This document shows positions 1 through 7,900 of a DNA stretch of 64,000 bases, piece after piece. The stretch is from Pseudaeromonas sharmana (GTDB lineage Bacteria > Pseudomonadota > Gammaproteobacteria > Enterobacterales > Aeromonadaceae), in assembly GCF_042649925.1 (NCBI RefSeq), contig NZ_JBHSAF010000001.1, positions 186,001 through 250,000 of the forward strand, in the 5' to 3' direction. A program made the translations under genes and the position numbers. Below the pieces are notes generated by a model. The model ran no database searches. It was given only the letters and a program-made list of their open reading frames with translations, and was not told the origin of the DNA. Every line of letters starts with the position of its first letter. Position 1 is the first letter of the stretch.

Positions 1-29
1 GCGAAATCAGGCGCCACTGTAACGCTGCA

Positions 30-308
30 TCAGGAAGCATCCGGCTGACACCATTTCTGCCATTTTTGCTGCGGATCCAGATCTTGGCCTGCAACATCCG
101 GTAACTCCCAGGCGCGGATGCATTCACTCTTCGGGGCACACCATTGATATCCGGCCGAGCCGATACAACCATGCGCATCCCGGTCGCCACCAACGGCTTG
201 GGGGGGTTCTGGTGCCGGGTCTTGCGGGGCGTTTTGCGGCGTGTCCTGCGGCTGACAACCGGTACCGAGGAGCAGACTGAGCAGCGGAACTATCCAGGTT
301 ACTTTCAT
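30..308 (-). CDS. small lipoprotein with Cys-rich C-terminal domain
   Basis: A 92-residue protein starting MKVTWIVPLLSLLLGTGC, a lipoprotein signal peptide with lipobox LGTGC, so it is probably anchored in the outer or inner membrane. A Pro/Gln-rich linker follows, then a compact domain (HGCIGSAGYQWCAPKSECIR) with three cysteines. This GCxGSAGYxWC...C pattern recurs in small bacterial lipoproteins of unknown function. The start at 308 is chosen because AGGGAG lies 7 nt upstream; longer in-frame starts lack a ribosome site. The function is unknown. Confidence 0.65.
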   Translation of the reverse strand: MKVTWIVPLLSLLLGTGCQPQDTPQNAPQDPAPEPPQAVGGDRDAHGCIGSAGYQWCAPKSECIRAWELPDVAGQDLDPQQKWQKWCQPDAS

Positions 309-343
309 TGCCATTCTCCCTAAAGGAACAGTGGGGCTGCGGG

Positions 344-724
344 TTAGCAGGGTTCGAGATCCACCCATTCACGGCGCCAATCCGGTGGCGGGTAATCCTC
401 CGGCCAGTATTCAACCTGGCGCGCTATCTTGCCGTCGGCAATGTAATGAAAGGTCAGCATACGAAACAGCCGTTCCCCGTCATTGACGGCCACTTCGGTG
501 AAGATCTTCTCGTCATCACCTTGCAAGCGACACAGCAGAAACTGCATGGGCCCGGGGGCGGGATTGCTCTTGTGCAATCCGATGAAGTTATCTCGGCCAA
601 CAATCTGCTCGCGGGTCTGGGGACAGTCGCAGACATAGTCATCGGCAAACAGGGTTGCGGCGGTGTCGTAGTCACACCTGGCCATCGCCTGCCAGAAGGC
701 AGAGACCAACTCTTTAGCGTTCAT
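344..724 (-). CDS. SnoaL-like / NTF2-fold protein
   Basis: A 126-residue protein with the pattern of the SnoaL/NTF2-like cone fold: an N-terminal helix (ELVSAFWQAMARCDYDTAATLFADDYV) and a C-terminal sheet strand (FHYIADGKIARQVEYW). Family members are small cyclases, isomerases or ligand-binding proteins; no substrate can be assigned here. GGAGC lies 6 nt upstream of the ATG. It lies downstream of the glyoxalase-like and 53-residue membrane-protein genes on the same strand, 66 bp after the latter, so these may be one transcript. Confidence 0.65.
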   Translation of the reverse strand: MNAKELVSAFWQAMARCDYDTAATLFADDYVCDCPQTREQIVGRDNFIGLHKSNPAPGPMQFLLCRLQGDDEKIFTEVAVNDGERLFRMLTFHYIADGKIARQVEYWPEDYPPPDWRREWVDLEPC

Positions 725-790
725 TGCCAGCTCCGAGGCATTCAGGTCCGGTTAGCATAGACCCAAGCAAGGGGTGAAATCGAGTCCATT

Positions 791-952
791 TTATTCCTTC
801 ACTTCGGCCGGCAGCGGTGCCGTGTGTGGCGCTGAAACTTCGGCATGCTGTGTCCTGACAGGCGCCGTTGCGGGCGAATGTTGCAGATAGAAAAAATAGA
901 TCTCCCACAACAGCAGGCCAATCAGGAGGGGTAACAGGCGGCGTCGTAACAT
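791..952 (-). CDS. 53-residue single-pass membrane protein
   Basis: A small gene not found by length-based calling. The reading frame from ATG at 952 gives MLRRRLLPLLIGLLLWEIYF followed by a Pro/Ala/His-rich tail ending LPAEVKE. Three N-terminal arginines and about 16 hydrophobic residues predict one membrane helix with the tail outside (positive-inside rule). A ribosome site, GGAG, lies 6 nt upstream inside the end of the upstream glyoxalase-like gene, whose stop is only 3 nt before this ATG, so the two are probably translationally coupled. Function unknown. Confidence 0.55.
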   Translation of the reverse strand: MLRRRLLPLLIGLLLWEIYFFYLQHSPATAPVRTQHAEVSAPHTAPLPAEVKE

Positions 953-955
953 GCT

Positions 956-1348
956 TTACTCCGCTAGATGGCAGACCACACAGAGCTTGTTGCCGTCCGG
1001 GTCGCGAAAATAGCAGCCGTAGTAGTCGGCATGGTATTCGGGGCGTAATCCCGGCCGGCCCTCGCATCTTCCTCCCAGGCGCAGTGCCAGCGCATGTGCC
1101 GCAGCGACCTGAGGTCGGCTGCTGGCGTTGAATGCGACCATCTGTCCGTTACCTGCTGCATGTGGAGCGCCATCAAACGGGCGGCCGAGCAGCAGCAAGG
1201 GGCGCGGTCCCGGATGTGATTGCCAGCCTGCCCAGGGGCGTTCCGGCTCGCAAAAGCGCAGGCCAACTCCCAGCAGTTGCATCAAGGGTTCGTAGAAGGC
1301 GAGTGCGCGGTCAAAATCACTGACGCCAATAAATATATGGGAAAACAT
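956..1348 (-). CDS. glyoxalase/VOC-superfamily protein
   Basis: A 130-residue protein of the vicinal oxygen chelate fold, starting MFSHIFIGVSDFDRALAFYE and ending with YYGCYFRDPDGNKLCVVCH, the typical first-strand and last-strand signatures of glyoxalase/bleomycin-resistance/dioxygenase proteins. GGAG lies 7 nt before the ATG at 1348; the longer open frame upstream crosses a terminator and is not used. Substrate unknown. It heads a likely operon with the 53-residue membrane protein. Confidence 0.75.
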   Translation of the reverse strand: MFSHIFIGVSDFDRALAFYEPLMQLLGVGLRFCEPERPWAGWQSHPGPRPLLLLGRPFDGAPHAAGNGQMVAFNASSRPQVAAAHALALRLGGRCEGRPGLRPEYHADYYGCYFRDPDGNKLCVVCHLAE

Positions 1349-1415
1349 GCTGCTGCTCCGCTCGAGAAGAGTGTCCAGACCTGAGTCGATCTGGTGCAGG
1401 AGAGTGGGGCCTCGT

Positions 1416-1445
1416 AAAAAAAGAGGCGACGGGCGCCTCTTTTTT
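1416..1445. terminator. bidirectional Rho-independent terminator
   Basis: The stem AGAGGCG/CGCCTCT (1422-1428 with 1434-1440) has a 5-nt loop, an A-run on the left and a T-run on the right. It works in either direction; on the minus strand it ends the DUF4870 gene transcript. Confidence 0.8.
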
Positions 1446-1479
1446 CGGTGGAACCTGGTTGCCACCACGTGACGGTGTC

Positions 1480-1869
1480 TTACTTCAACAGACGCAGCGT
1501 GAACGGCACGCGGAAATCGTTGCCTTTGGACGCGCCAATGGCACCCATGATGCAAAATACCAGATGGCAAATTCCCAACACCGGGAACAGCAGGACACCG
1601 ATCAGGATAAAGCTCAGAATGATGGCGGCAACATAACCGATGATGGCGGTGATTGACCAGTTCAGCGCTTCTTTGGCCTGAGCCTGCACATAGGCATCCT
1701 CTTTCTTCACCAGATAGAGGATCAGGCAGGGAATAAAACCGAAGAACAGGGTGCCAATCCAGTTCAGTAACGCCATGTTCTTGGAGTCCTGACTGATGCT
1801 CTCTGCACTCGCCATGCTAGTGGTCGTAACAGGTGCGGTGTCCGGGCTGGTATTTTCAATTTCACTCAT
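1480..1869 (-). CDS. DUF4870 (Tic20-like) membrane protein
   Basis: A 129-residue protein. About 28 polar N-terminal residues rich in Ser/Thr are followed by MALLNWIGTLFFGFIPCLILYLVKKED, then two more hydrophobic segments (ITAIIGYVAAIILSFILIGVLLFPVLGICHL). The W-x-G-TLF....P...YL-K(K)-D pattern and the EALNW motif after it are typical of DUF4870, a family distantly related to Tic20 whose biochemical role is not established. Ribosome site GGAGAGG lies upstream of the start. Transcribed alone, ending at the terminator at 1416-1445. Confidence 0.8.
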   Translation of the reverse strand: MSEIENTSPDTAPVTTTSMASAESISQDSKNMALLNWIGTLFFGFIPCLILYLVKKEDAYVQAQAKEALNWSITAIIGYVAAIILSFILIGVLLFPVLGICHLVFCIMGAIGASKGNDFRVPFTLRLLK

Positions 1870-2147
1870 AGTGTGGCCTCTCCGTGGTGGTTTTTAACGC
1901 AGGGCATGGCGTCACAGGGACGTATGCCTTGTCGGTTTGATGCAAAGCAATTGAATTTTCAACGAATGATGCTATCCCAGCCCGGTCGTGAAAAACATGG
2001 CCTCATTCGGAATATGTTGTAAAAATCGATCTATCACTCGGTTTTCTGTCGCGATGTGACGATGTTAGCGGCGGTTATGCGCCGCCATGATCCTTTTGCT
2101 GCTTATTGGTGCCTCATCACGCGCGCTTCAACCAAGGAAAGAAGGGC

Positions 2148-2243
2148 ATGCCCTGCCATGGGGCAGGCGAAGTGGTGCAAATGGGCAAGGTGGCGTGGTT
2201 GTTGCAATGCCCATGTCATTGCTACTCCTTTTCCCGTTTATGA
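2148..2243 (+). CDS. possible 31-codon leader peptide of the chemoreceptor gene
   Basis: An ATG at 2148 preceded by AAGGAAAG (8 nt) opens a 31-codon frame (MPCHGAGEVVQMGKVAWLLQ...) whose TGA overlaps the ATG at 2240 of the chemoreceptor as ATGA. The chemoreceptor start candidates (2240, 2255) have no ribosome site of their own, while this small frame has a good one. Reinitiation from it would explain how the receptor is translated. It could also be a chance frame, or the mark of a mis-set start or sequence error. Confidence 0.3.
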   Translation: MPCHGAGEVVQMGKVAWLLQCPCHCYSFSRL

Positions 2244-4249
2244 GACTGCCCCCCATGTTGTTTGCAAATCAATGGACGATTGCCCGCAAGATCAACGCCG
2301 GCAGCTTGCTGGCCTTTGCATTGGCTCTGCTGAGCATCACGCTGGTCATTGAGACCAAGGTTAAACCGGATCTGATCGAGGAGCGTCAGACGATGCTGGA
2401 GACCAGCCAGCAGGACATGCTGTCCCTGCTCGGCGCCAAGCTGCAACAAATCCAGCAACTGACGGCCACTCTGGCGACACAAAGCCAGCTACTCCCGAAA
2501 GAGGAGGCACTGTTCAAACAGCTGTTTCCGCCCGTAATCGACAACCACGGTGACCAGACCATCGCCGGTGGTGGTATCTGGCCTGAGCCGCAGATGTTCA
2601 CGCCTGGCGTGGCGCGGCGTAGCTTCTTCTGGGGGCGCGATAATGGCCAGCTCAAGTACCTGGATGACTACAATGCGCCCACTGGCAACGGCTACCATAA
2701 CGAGAGCTGGTATCAGGTGGGTCGACAGGGCCAGGATGGGCAGTGCAGCTGGTCTGCGGCTTACACAGATCCGTTCACCAAGACACCGATGATCACCTGT
2801 ACCGTAGCGATGCGGGCTAACGGCCAGTTTGCCGGTGTCGCGACCGTAGACATGATGCTTGATGGCATCGCCGAACAACTGGCCCAGTATGGCGAGGCGC
2901 AGGGCGGCTATGCCTTTGCTGTCGATCAGAGCGGCCAGGTGATCAGTTTTCCTGGTGACCTGGCCAAGCCCGATGCGGCCGGCAACTTGCTGCCGCTGAG
3001 CAAGCTGGTGGAGCAGCAGCCCTGGCTGGCCCCCGTGTTGTCCGCCAGCGTACAGCCACAAGCCGCGCTGACACTGCCCCAGGATGCGGTGCTGGGTGAA
3101 GAAGCCTATGTCAGCCTGCACCGGCTGCCGGCCAGCGGCTGGACCATCGGGCTGGTGGTGCCCAAAACGCACATGACCGAGGTGGCACGCCAGATGGGGT
3201 GGTTTTTGCTGCTGGCGGTGGGCGCGACCCTGGCCGTGATGCTGCTGGCCGGGCAGTGGTTCCTGCACGGCGTGTTGCGCAGCTTGCGCCAGACCACGGC
3301 GCAGATCCAGGCGCTGGCTTCCGGCAGCGGTGATCTGGACCGGCGTTTGTCGGTGCTGCATCAGGATGAGGTGGGGGCCTTGCGTCAGGCCGTCAATGAC
3401 TATGCCGACAAGCTCAAGCAGATACTGCAACGCATTCAGGAGGCCGCCGGCACTTTGCTGACCGAGGCCACCGAGCTCAACAGCTTCAGCAGCCAGTTCC
3501 GTCACAAGGCCCATGAACTGCGGGATGAGAATACCCTGTTGGCGACCGGGGCCCACGAGATGGGGGCGACGGCGCAGGAGGTGGCGCGCCATGCCATCGA
3601 CACCCAGCAGACGGTAGCCCAATTGCACCAGGCAGTGAAGGGCAGTGGTGAAGAGATGGATCAGGTGATTGGCACCATGCAGGCGCTGACGACGGTGATC
3701 CACCAGGCGCGCGAGGCGATCGGTCAGCTGGAGCAGGACAGTGGCCAGGTCAGCAACATGCTTGGCGTGATCCGGGACATTGCCGATCAGACCAACTTGC
3801 TGGCGCTCAACGCCGCCATCGAGGCGGCGCGGGCCGGTGAATCGGGACGCGGTTTTGCCGTCGTCGCCGACGAGGTGCGCAACCTGGCTGCCAAGAGCCA
3901 GCGTTCGGCGGTGGAGATTGAACAGGTCCTGTCCAGACTGCAGAGCACATCGCGTCACTCGGTGGCTGTGATGGGGCAGGGTCAGCAGGAGACCGACAAG
4001 GCGGTGGCGATTGCACGTCTGACGCACGAACATCTGCAGTCGGTGGTCGCCGCGTTCGGCGAAATCACCGAGCGGGCGACCCAGATTGCGGTGGCCGCGG
4101 AGGAGCAGGATCGGGTCACCCAGGAGATGGGCATGCAGTTGCAGAAGCTCAATCAGCTCACCGACGGCAATGCCGACAACGCCAGTCAGCTTAGCCAGAT
4201 GAGTGATGTCCTCGCCGATGTGGCGGGTCGTCTGACTCACCTTGGTTAA
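2240..4249 (+). CDS. methyl-accepting chemotaxis protein
   Basis: About 669 residues from the ATG at 2240. Order: membrane helix 1 near residues 20-39 (AGSLLAFALALLSITLVIE), a periplasmic dCACHE-like sensor to about residue 318 (ESWYQVGRQG, TDPFTKTPMITCTVAM, FAGVATVDMML), helix 2 near 319-346, a HAMP segment, then the cytoplasmic signalling domain with the conserved hairpin tip IRDIADQTNLLALNAAIEAARAGE around residue 510. It would report a small ligand to CheA/CheW; the ligand is unknown. No C-terminal CheR-binding pentapeptide is seen. The start is uncertain: 2255 (MLFANQW) is an alternative and neither has a ribosome site. Confidence 0.9.
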   Translation: MRLPPMLFANQWTIARKINAGSLLAFALALLSITLVIETKVKPDLIEERQTMLETSQQDMLSLLGAKLQQIQQLTATLATQSQLLPKEEALFKQLFPPVIDNHGDQTIAGGGIWPEPQMFTPGVARRSFFWGRDNGQLKYLDDYNAPTGNGYHNESWYQVGRQGQDGQCSWSAAYTDPFTKTPMITCTVAMRANGQFAGVATVDMMLDGIAEQLAQYGEAQGGYAFAVDQSGQVISFPGDLAKPDAAGNLLPLSKLVEQQPWLAPVLSASVQPQAALTLPQDAVLGEEAYVSLHRLPASGWTIGLVVPKTHMTEVARQMGWFLLLAVGATLAVMLLAGQWFLHGVLRSLRQTTAQIQALASGSGDLDRRLSVLHQDEVGALRQAVNDYADKLKQILQRIQEAAGTLLTEATELNSFSSQFRHKAHELRDENTLLATGAHEMGATAQEVARHAIDTQQTVAQLHQAVKGSGEEMDQVIGTMQALTTVIHQAREAIGQLEQDSGQVSNMLGVIRDIADQTNLLALNAAIEAARAGESGRGFAVVADEVRNLAAKSQRSAVEIEQVLSRLQSTSRHSVAVMGQGQQETDKAVAIARLTHEHLQSVVAAFGEITERATQIAVAAEEQDRVTQEMGMQLQKLNQLTDGNADNASQLSQMSDVLADVAGRLTHLG

Positions 4250-4276
4250 GACGGTTGCCCTGGCCCCCTGCGGCCG

Positions 4277-4813
4277 TTATGCCTGGTCGCCCTCGGAGTC
4301 TGAGGCAAAGCGCCGCGACAGCCGGGCCGGGTTGCCCAGATAGGTGTCGGGCTGGGTGATATCGCGGGTGACCACGGCCCCGGCGCCAATCACCGCCCCG
4401 CTGCAGATCCGCACCGGCAGTATGGTAGCGTTGGAACCGATGGTGACGCGATCACCGATCTCGGTTCTGCCCCAGCTGGCCGGATCGGGATTGGGGGCGC
4501 CATTGCGGAACAGATCGTTGGCAAACATGACGCCATGACCGATGAAGCAGTCATCGCCAATCGTCACGAACTGGCAAATAAAGCTGTGTGACTGGATACG
4601 CGTGCGTTTGCCGATGCGCACCTGGGACTGGATCTCGACGAACGGACCGATAAACCCATCGTCGTCAATCTCGCTGCCATACAGGTTGACCGGTTCGACC
4701 ACGCGGACACCGCGCCCAAAGCGCATGTCGCGAATGCCACTGCTCAGGCAGTGCGGGCTGAATGATTCGTCTGCTGCGTGTTCATGTATGGGGGCGTTAC
4801 TGGCAGTCGTCAT
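4277..4813 (-). CDS. left-handed beta-helix acyltransferase (hexapeptide repeat)
   Basis: A 178-residue protein with hexapeptide-repeat turns (VEIQSQVRIGKRTRIQSHSF, VTIGDDCFIGHGVMFAN, TEIGDRVTIGSNATI, GAVIGAGAVV) and the acetyl-CoA-binding C-terminal GNPAR signature. It resembles WlbB/WbpD-type sugar N-acetyltransferases that act on UDP-amino sugars for surface polysaccharides, but no sugar-biosynthesis genes are nearby, so the substrate is open. AAGGAG lies 6 nt before the ATG. It converges with the chemoreceptor gene across 27 bp. Confidence 0.8.
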   Translation of the reverse strand: MTTASNAPIHEHAADESFSPHCLSSGIRDMRFGRGVRVVEPVNLYGSEIDDDGFIGPFVEIQSQVRIGKRTRIQSHSFICQFVTIGDDCFIGHGVMFANDLFRNGAPNPDPASWGRTEIGDRVTIGSNATILPVRICSGAVIGAGAVVTRDITQPDTYLGNPARLSRRFASDSEGDQA

Positions 4814-4931
4814 GGTTGGCTCCTTCAGGTTTTTCCCTGTTTAGAGCCGCTACGCTTTTCTGGCAAGCCTGCAGGCGAGAAAAATGTGAGGCGAGTAAAA
4901 GGACGGCCAGCGCACTGGCCGTCATATCGGG

Positions 4932-6191
4932 TTACTTCAGCTTGGCCTGCAAGGCATCAATTTGTGCCTGGGTCAGATAACTGTTGCTGATCAGATACTG
5001 GCTCATTGCCTGTTGCAAATTGACACTGCTGTCATCCAGGTCGACCTGCAGCATTTTTTCGAAGGAGTATTTCAGCAACTTGTAGTCGCGGAATTCCTTG
5101 ATCGCCATGTTGTTGGAGCTTTGATAGTCGCTGACGATGTCATTCCATGACGCGCCCATCAGCGATGCAATCACGGCTGAGAACACACCGGTGCGGTCCG
5201 TGCCGAGACGGCAGTGAATTTCGAACGGCGCCTGGTTGCTGTCGCTGATGATGAACTCGACCACCTGCTTGATCCAGCCACCAAATTTGGCACTGTCCGA
5301 GGCGAAATAAACGGTGTTGTAATCCGCCTCTGGCAGATAAAGGTTATGTCCGCCGTCAATAATGGCCTGATGGTATGCCGAGATCGTTTCGTTCTTGCTG
5401 GCATCTAGGGTTGCAGTTTCATCCTTGTACAGGGTGATCACGCTCTGGACTCCATTCTGCTCCATATACTGCTGCACCAGCGCGACACGGGTATCTTCGG
5501 TGTCATACTGGGAGCGTGATTTTTTGAACGGATGGTAGGAGCGGAATAACTTGCTGGTGCCGGGAACCTGGCGGAAGTTCGCAATCTTGTGTTTATCTTC
5601 TTCGTTATTCAGATCAAAGTCCGCCAGCAGTTTGACGGTGTTGGCGATCACTCGGTTAGCATTGATCTGCGCCATGTCGTCGCCAGGATACACCACGATA
5701 TGATTCCGATCGCCACCACCGGTAATATACTCTTCCGGCGTGGTGGTGGACATATTCAGCCAGGCTTCTTTGGCTGCCGTGCCATCCACAGTACCCGTGA
5801 CAACAAATTTAAACTCTGGTTGTCCACTATTTCCCGGAATTGCAACCAGTTTGCTTGGTAACGATAAATACCAGATACCTTCATCAGTCTGGCTCTGGGT
5901 CATCACAAAGCTATTGTTTTTGCTCCAGCCGTTGAATGAGCCGCGTACATCCACTTCATCAATCTGGCTGACCTTATTGGCATCGAGCTGATCTTGCTGC
6001 GTCGCCATATCAAAAATAAACACAGTGGTGGTGTCATCCGGAGCGACACCGCGCACACGGACATCGTCAGTCAGCGTGGTCGGGACATCGCTTTTCGGTT
6101 GGGTTGTCGTGTCATCGTCGCTGCTGCCACAGGCACTGAGTGTTAGCACGCTGGCAAGCAGGCAGAGTGCCAGACTGATTCTGGAGTTCAT
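4932..6191 (-). CDS. lipoprotein with tyrosine-phosphatase-like domain
   Basis: A 419-residue protein with signal peptide and lipobox (TLSAC, Cys21), then an Asp/Thr-rich linker. A middle region (VDVRGSFNGWS.., GIWYLSLPSK) resembles a starch-binding/AMP-activated-kinase-glycogen-binding-like beta sandwich. The C-terminal half ends with HCRLGTDRTGVFSAVIASLMG, the HCX5RTG P-loop of cysteine phosphatases (Cys about 327, Arg about 333). The export signal puts a phosphatase outside the cytoplasm. AAGGAAC precedes the start. The upstream region holds a 280-bp octanucleotide array. Substrate unknown (phosphotyrosine, phosphoinositide or phosphosugar possible). Confidence 0.8.
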   Translation of the reverse strand: MNSRISLALCLLASVLTLSACGSSDDDTTTQPKSDVPTTLTDDVRVRGVAPDDTTTVFIFDMATQQDQLDANKVSQIDEVDVRGSFNGWSKNNSFVMTQSQTDEGIWYLSLPSKLVAIPGNSGQPEFKFVVTGTVDGTAAKEAWLNMSTTTPEEYITGGGDRNHIVVYPGDDMAQINANRVIANTVKLLADFDLNNEEDKHKIANFRQVPGTSKLFRSYHPFKKSRSQYDTEDTRVALVQQYMEQNGVQSVITLYKDETATLDASKNETISAYHQAIIDGGHNLYLPEADYNTVYFASDSAKFGGWIKQVVEFIISDSNQAPFEIHCRLGTDRTGVFSAVIASLMGASWNDIVSDYQSSNNMAIKEFRDYKLLKYSFEKMLQVDLDDSSVNLQQAMSQYLISNSYLTQAQIDALQAKLK

Positions 6192-6436
6192 GATTTGTTC
6201 CTTGGTTGCTGTTTTGTTTTGTGATTGTTAAATGTTTGTTTATATTGTCTTTTTACTCAATTAACGGCTGCATCATAGTGAAATGGCTGGCGTAAATTTG
6301 ACCGTGCCATCACGGTTTGGAGCAATCATTCAGCCGTTTGCGGTTTGATAGCATTTTCAATGCGCTGTGTTTCGATCGCGGCTTGCCGTGGGGCGTCTTG
6401 TACCGCACGAGAGTCGAGAGGATTCTTTAAACAAGC

Positions 6437-6716
6437 AGACAATCAGACAATCAGACAATCAAATGATTAAATGATTAAATAATTAAATAATTAAATAATT
6501 AAATAATTAAATAATTAAATAATTAAATAATTAAATAATTAAATAATTAAATGATTAAATGATTAAATGATTAAATGATTAAATGATTAAATGATTAAAT
6601 GATTAAATGATTAAATGATTAAATGATTAAATGATTAAATGATTAAATGATTAAATGATTAAATGATTAAATGATTAAATGATCAAATAAACAAATAAAC
6701 AAATAAACAAATAAAC
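6437..6716. repeat. octanucleotide tandem array 1 (35 units)
   Basis: An uninterrupted 8-bp array in one phase: AGACAATC x3, AAATGATT x2, AAATAATT x9, AAATGATT x16, AAATGATC x1, AAATAAAC x4. Because 8 is not a multiple of 3 and each unit carries TAA or TTA-type stops, it is closed in all six frames and non-coding. It fills most of the 657-bp gap between the lipoprotein phosphatase (start 6191) and the AraC-type gene (stop 6849). Apart from it, 6192-6436 and 6717-6848 show only AT-rich sequence, presumably holding the phosphatase promoter. Confidence 0.97.
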
Positions 6717-6848
6717 AAACAAGCTAATAAATTGATGAAATAACCTGCTGAATGAATAGGATGCTAATGGCTGTCTGGTCAATCGGCTACCCAAGTGACG
6801 AAATAACCGCAAGGAAGCATAACAGGGATGCGCGAGTGCTTTATTCCA

Positions 6849-7730
6849 TCACCGCTGATCACCGCGCGGATTATTTTGAAAATGCCGTTTGTATTCGCGA
6901 CTGAATTGCGAGGCGCTGTTATAGCCCACCAGAACGGCGGCTTCGGCGATACCGCGCCCCTGCTGCTGGATTAATTCACGCGCCCGGTTTAAGCGGATCT
7001 GTTTCATGTACTGCAACGGCGAAACCCGGGTGACCTGGCGGAAGGCGCGGTGAAACGACGACACACTCATATGTGCGTCGCTGGCCAGCGCTTCTACGGT
7101 CAGTGCGGCGGCGTAGTCGCGATGCATACGGCCCAGCACCCGTGCGATGCGCGCATAGTGACTGTCGTGACGCACCAGCTCCAGCAGGACATGGGCATTG
7201 GGTCCGGTCAGCACCCGATACAGGATCTCCTGCAGCAGCCCGGGGCCGAGGATCGCCGCCTCGACATCATTCTGCAATGCCTGCAACAGGCGCAAACAGG
7301 CCTGATTCAGAGCGTCGGACAGTGCCACACTTGAGAGGCCGCACTCAATGGCGCTACAGCCGGTTAATGGCTGTCCCTGCGGGAACAGCTGCGCCACCAT
7401 GGCATGCAACTGCTGCAGATCAACATCCACCGCTAATCCCAGAATCGGCTCACCACCGTCACTGAATGCCTCGCACTCCAATGGCAACGGAACACCGACC
7501 ACCAGATAGGAGCCGGGCCCGTATGCCATTTGTTGTTCACCCATATGGATGATCTTGTGCCCCTGGCCCATGATGATGATGCCGGACTGGTAAGTCAGCG
7601 GCTGGCGAGCGTTACCGCGACTGGCACGAAAAAAGCGCACGCCGGGCAGTACGGTGGCGGTGGAACCTTCCAGCTCATTCAGACCGCGGGCGGTGACAAA
7701 CTGTTGCATGGCTTCGGCCAGCTCGCGCAT
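6849..7730 (-). CDS. yqhC: AraC-family regulator, YqhC-like
   Basis: A 293-residue regulator: N-terminal AraC_N cupin-like domain (RQPLTYQSGIIIMGQGHKII...YGPGSYLVVGVPLPLECEA) and a C-terminal double helix-turn-helix (LASDAHMSVSSFHRAFRQVT..., IAEAAVLVGYNSASQFSREYKRHF). It is divergent from yqhD across 170 bp, as in Escherichia coli, where YqhC activates yqhD in response to reactive aldehydes. AAGGAG precedes the ATG. The same role is likely here. Confidence 0.85.
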   Translation of the reverse strand: MRELAEAMQQFVTARGLNELEGSTATVLPGVRFFRASRGNARQPLTYQSGIIIMGQGHKIIHMGEQQMAYGPGSYLVVGVPLPLECEAFSDGGEPILGLAVDVDLQQLHAMVAQLFPQGQPLTGCSAIECGLSSVALSDALNQACLRLLQALQNDVEAAILGPGLLQEILYRVLTGPNAHVLLELVRHDSHYARIARVLGRMHRDYAAALTVEALASDAHMSVSSFHRAFRQVTRVSPLQYMKQIRLNRARELIQQQGRGIAEAAVLVGYNSASQFSREYKRHFQNNPRGDQR

Positions 7731-7788
7731 GAAGACTCCTTGGCACAGACGCCAGGTTGACAGGATTAGGCAAGATTTCGCGACAAAT

Positions 7789-7850
7789 ATCGCTTACCCG
7801 GGACAACTCTGGCAACTAATATGTCATTCGTCTGCCAGTCATCGCTTACC
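7789..7850. promoter_or_regulatory. direct repeats in the yqhC-yqhD intergenic region
   Basis: ATCGCTTACC occurs twice in direct orientation (7789-7798 and 7841-7850), 52 bp apart (about five helical turns), between the divergent regulator and its likely target. AraC-type activators often bind direct repeats, so these are candidate operators. This is inference from position only. Confidence 0.35.
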
Positions 7851-7900
7851 GCATCACGCCGTAAGCCGACCGGTTCACTCTGTTTGCATGGGGGCATCCG

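Noticed and set aside
2489..4240. A 583-codon open frame antisense to the chemoreceptor
   Set aside because: A shadow of the chemoreceptor coding sequence with no domain matches.
6437..6716. CRISPR array or coding repeat as the explanation for the octamer array
   Set aside because: There are no spacers and no 25-35-bp repeats, and every frame is closed within a few units.
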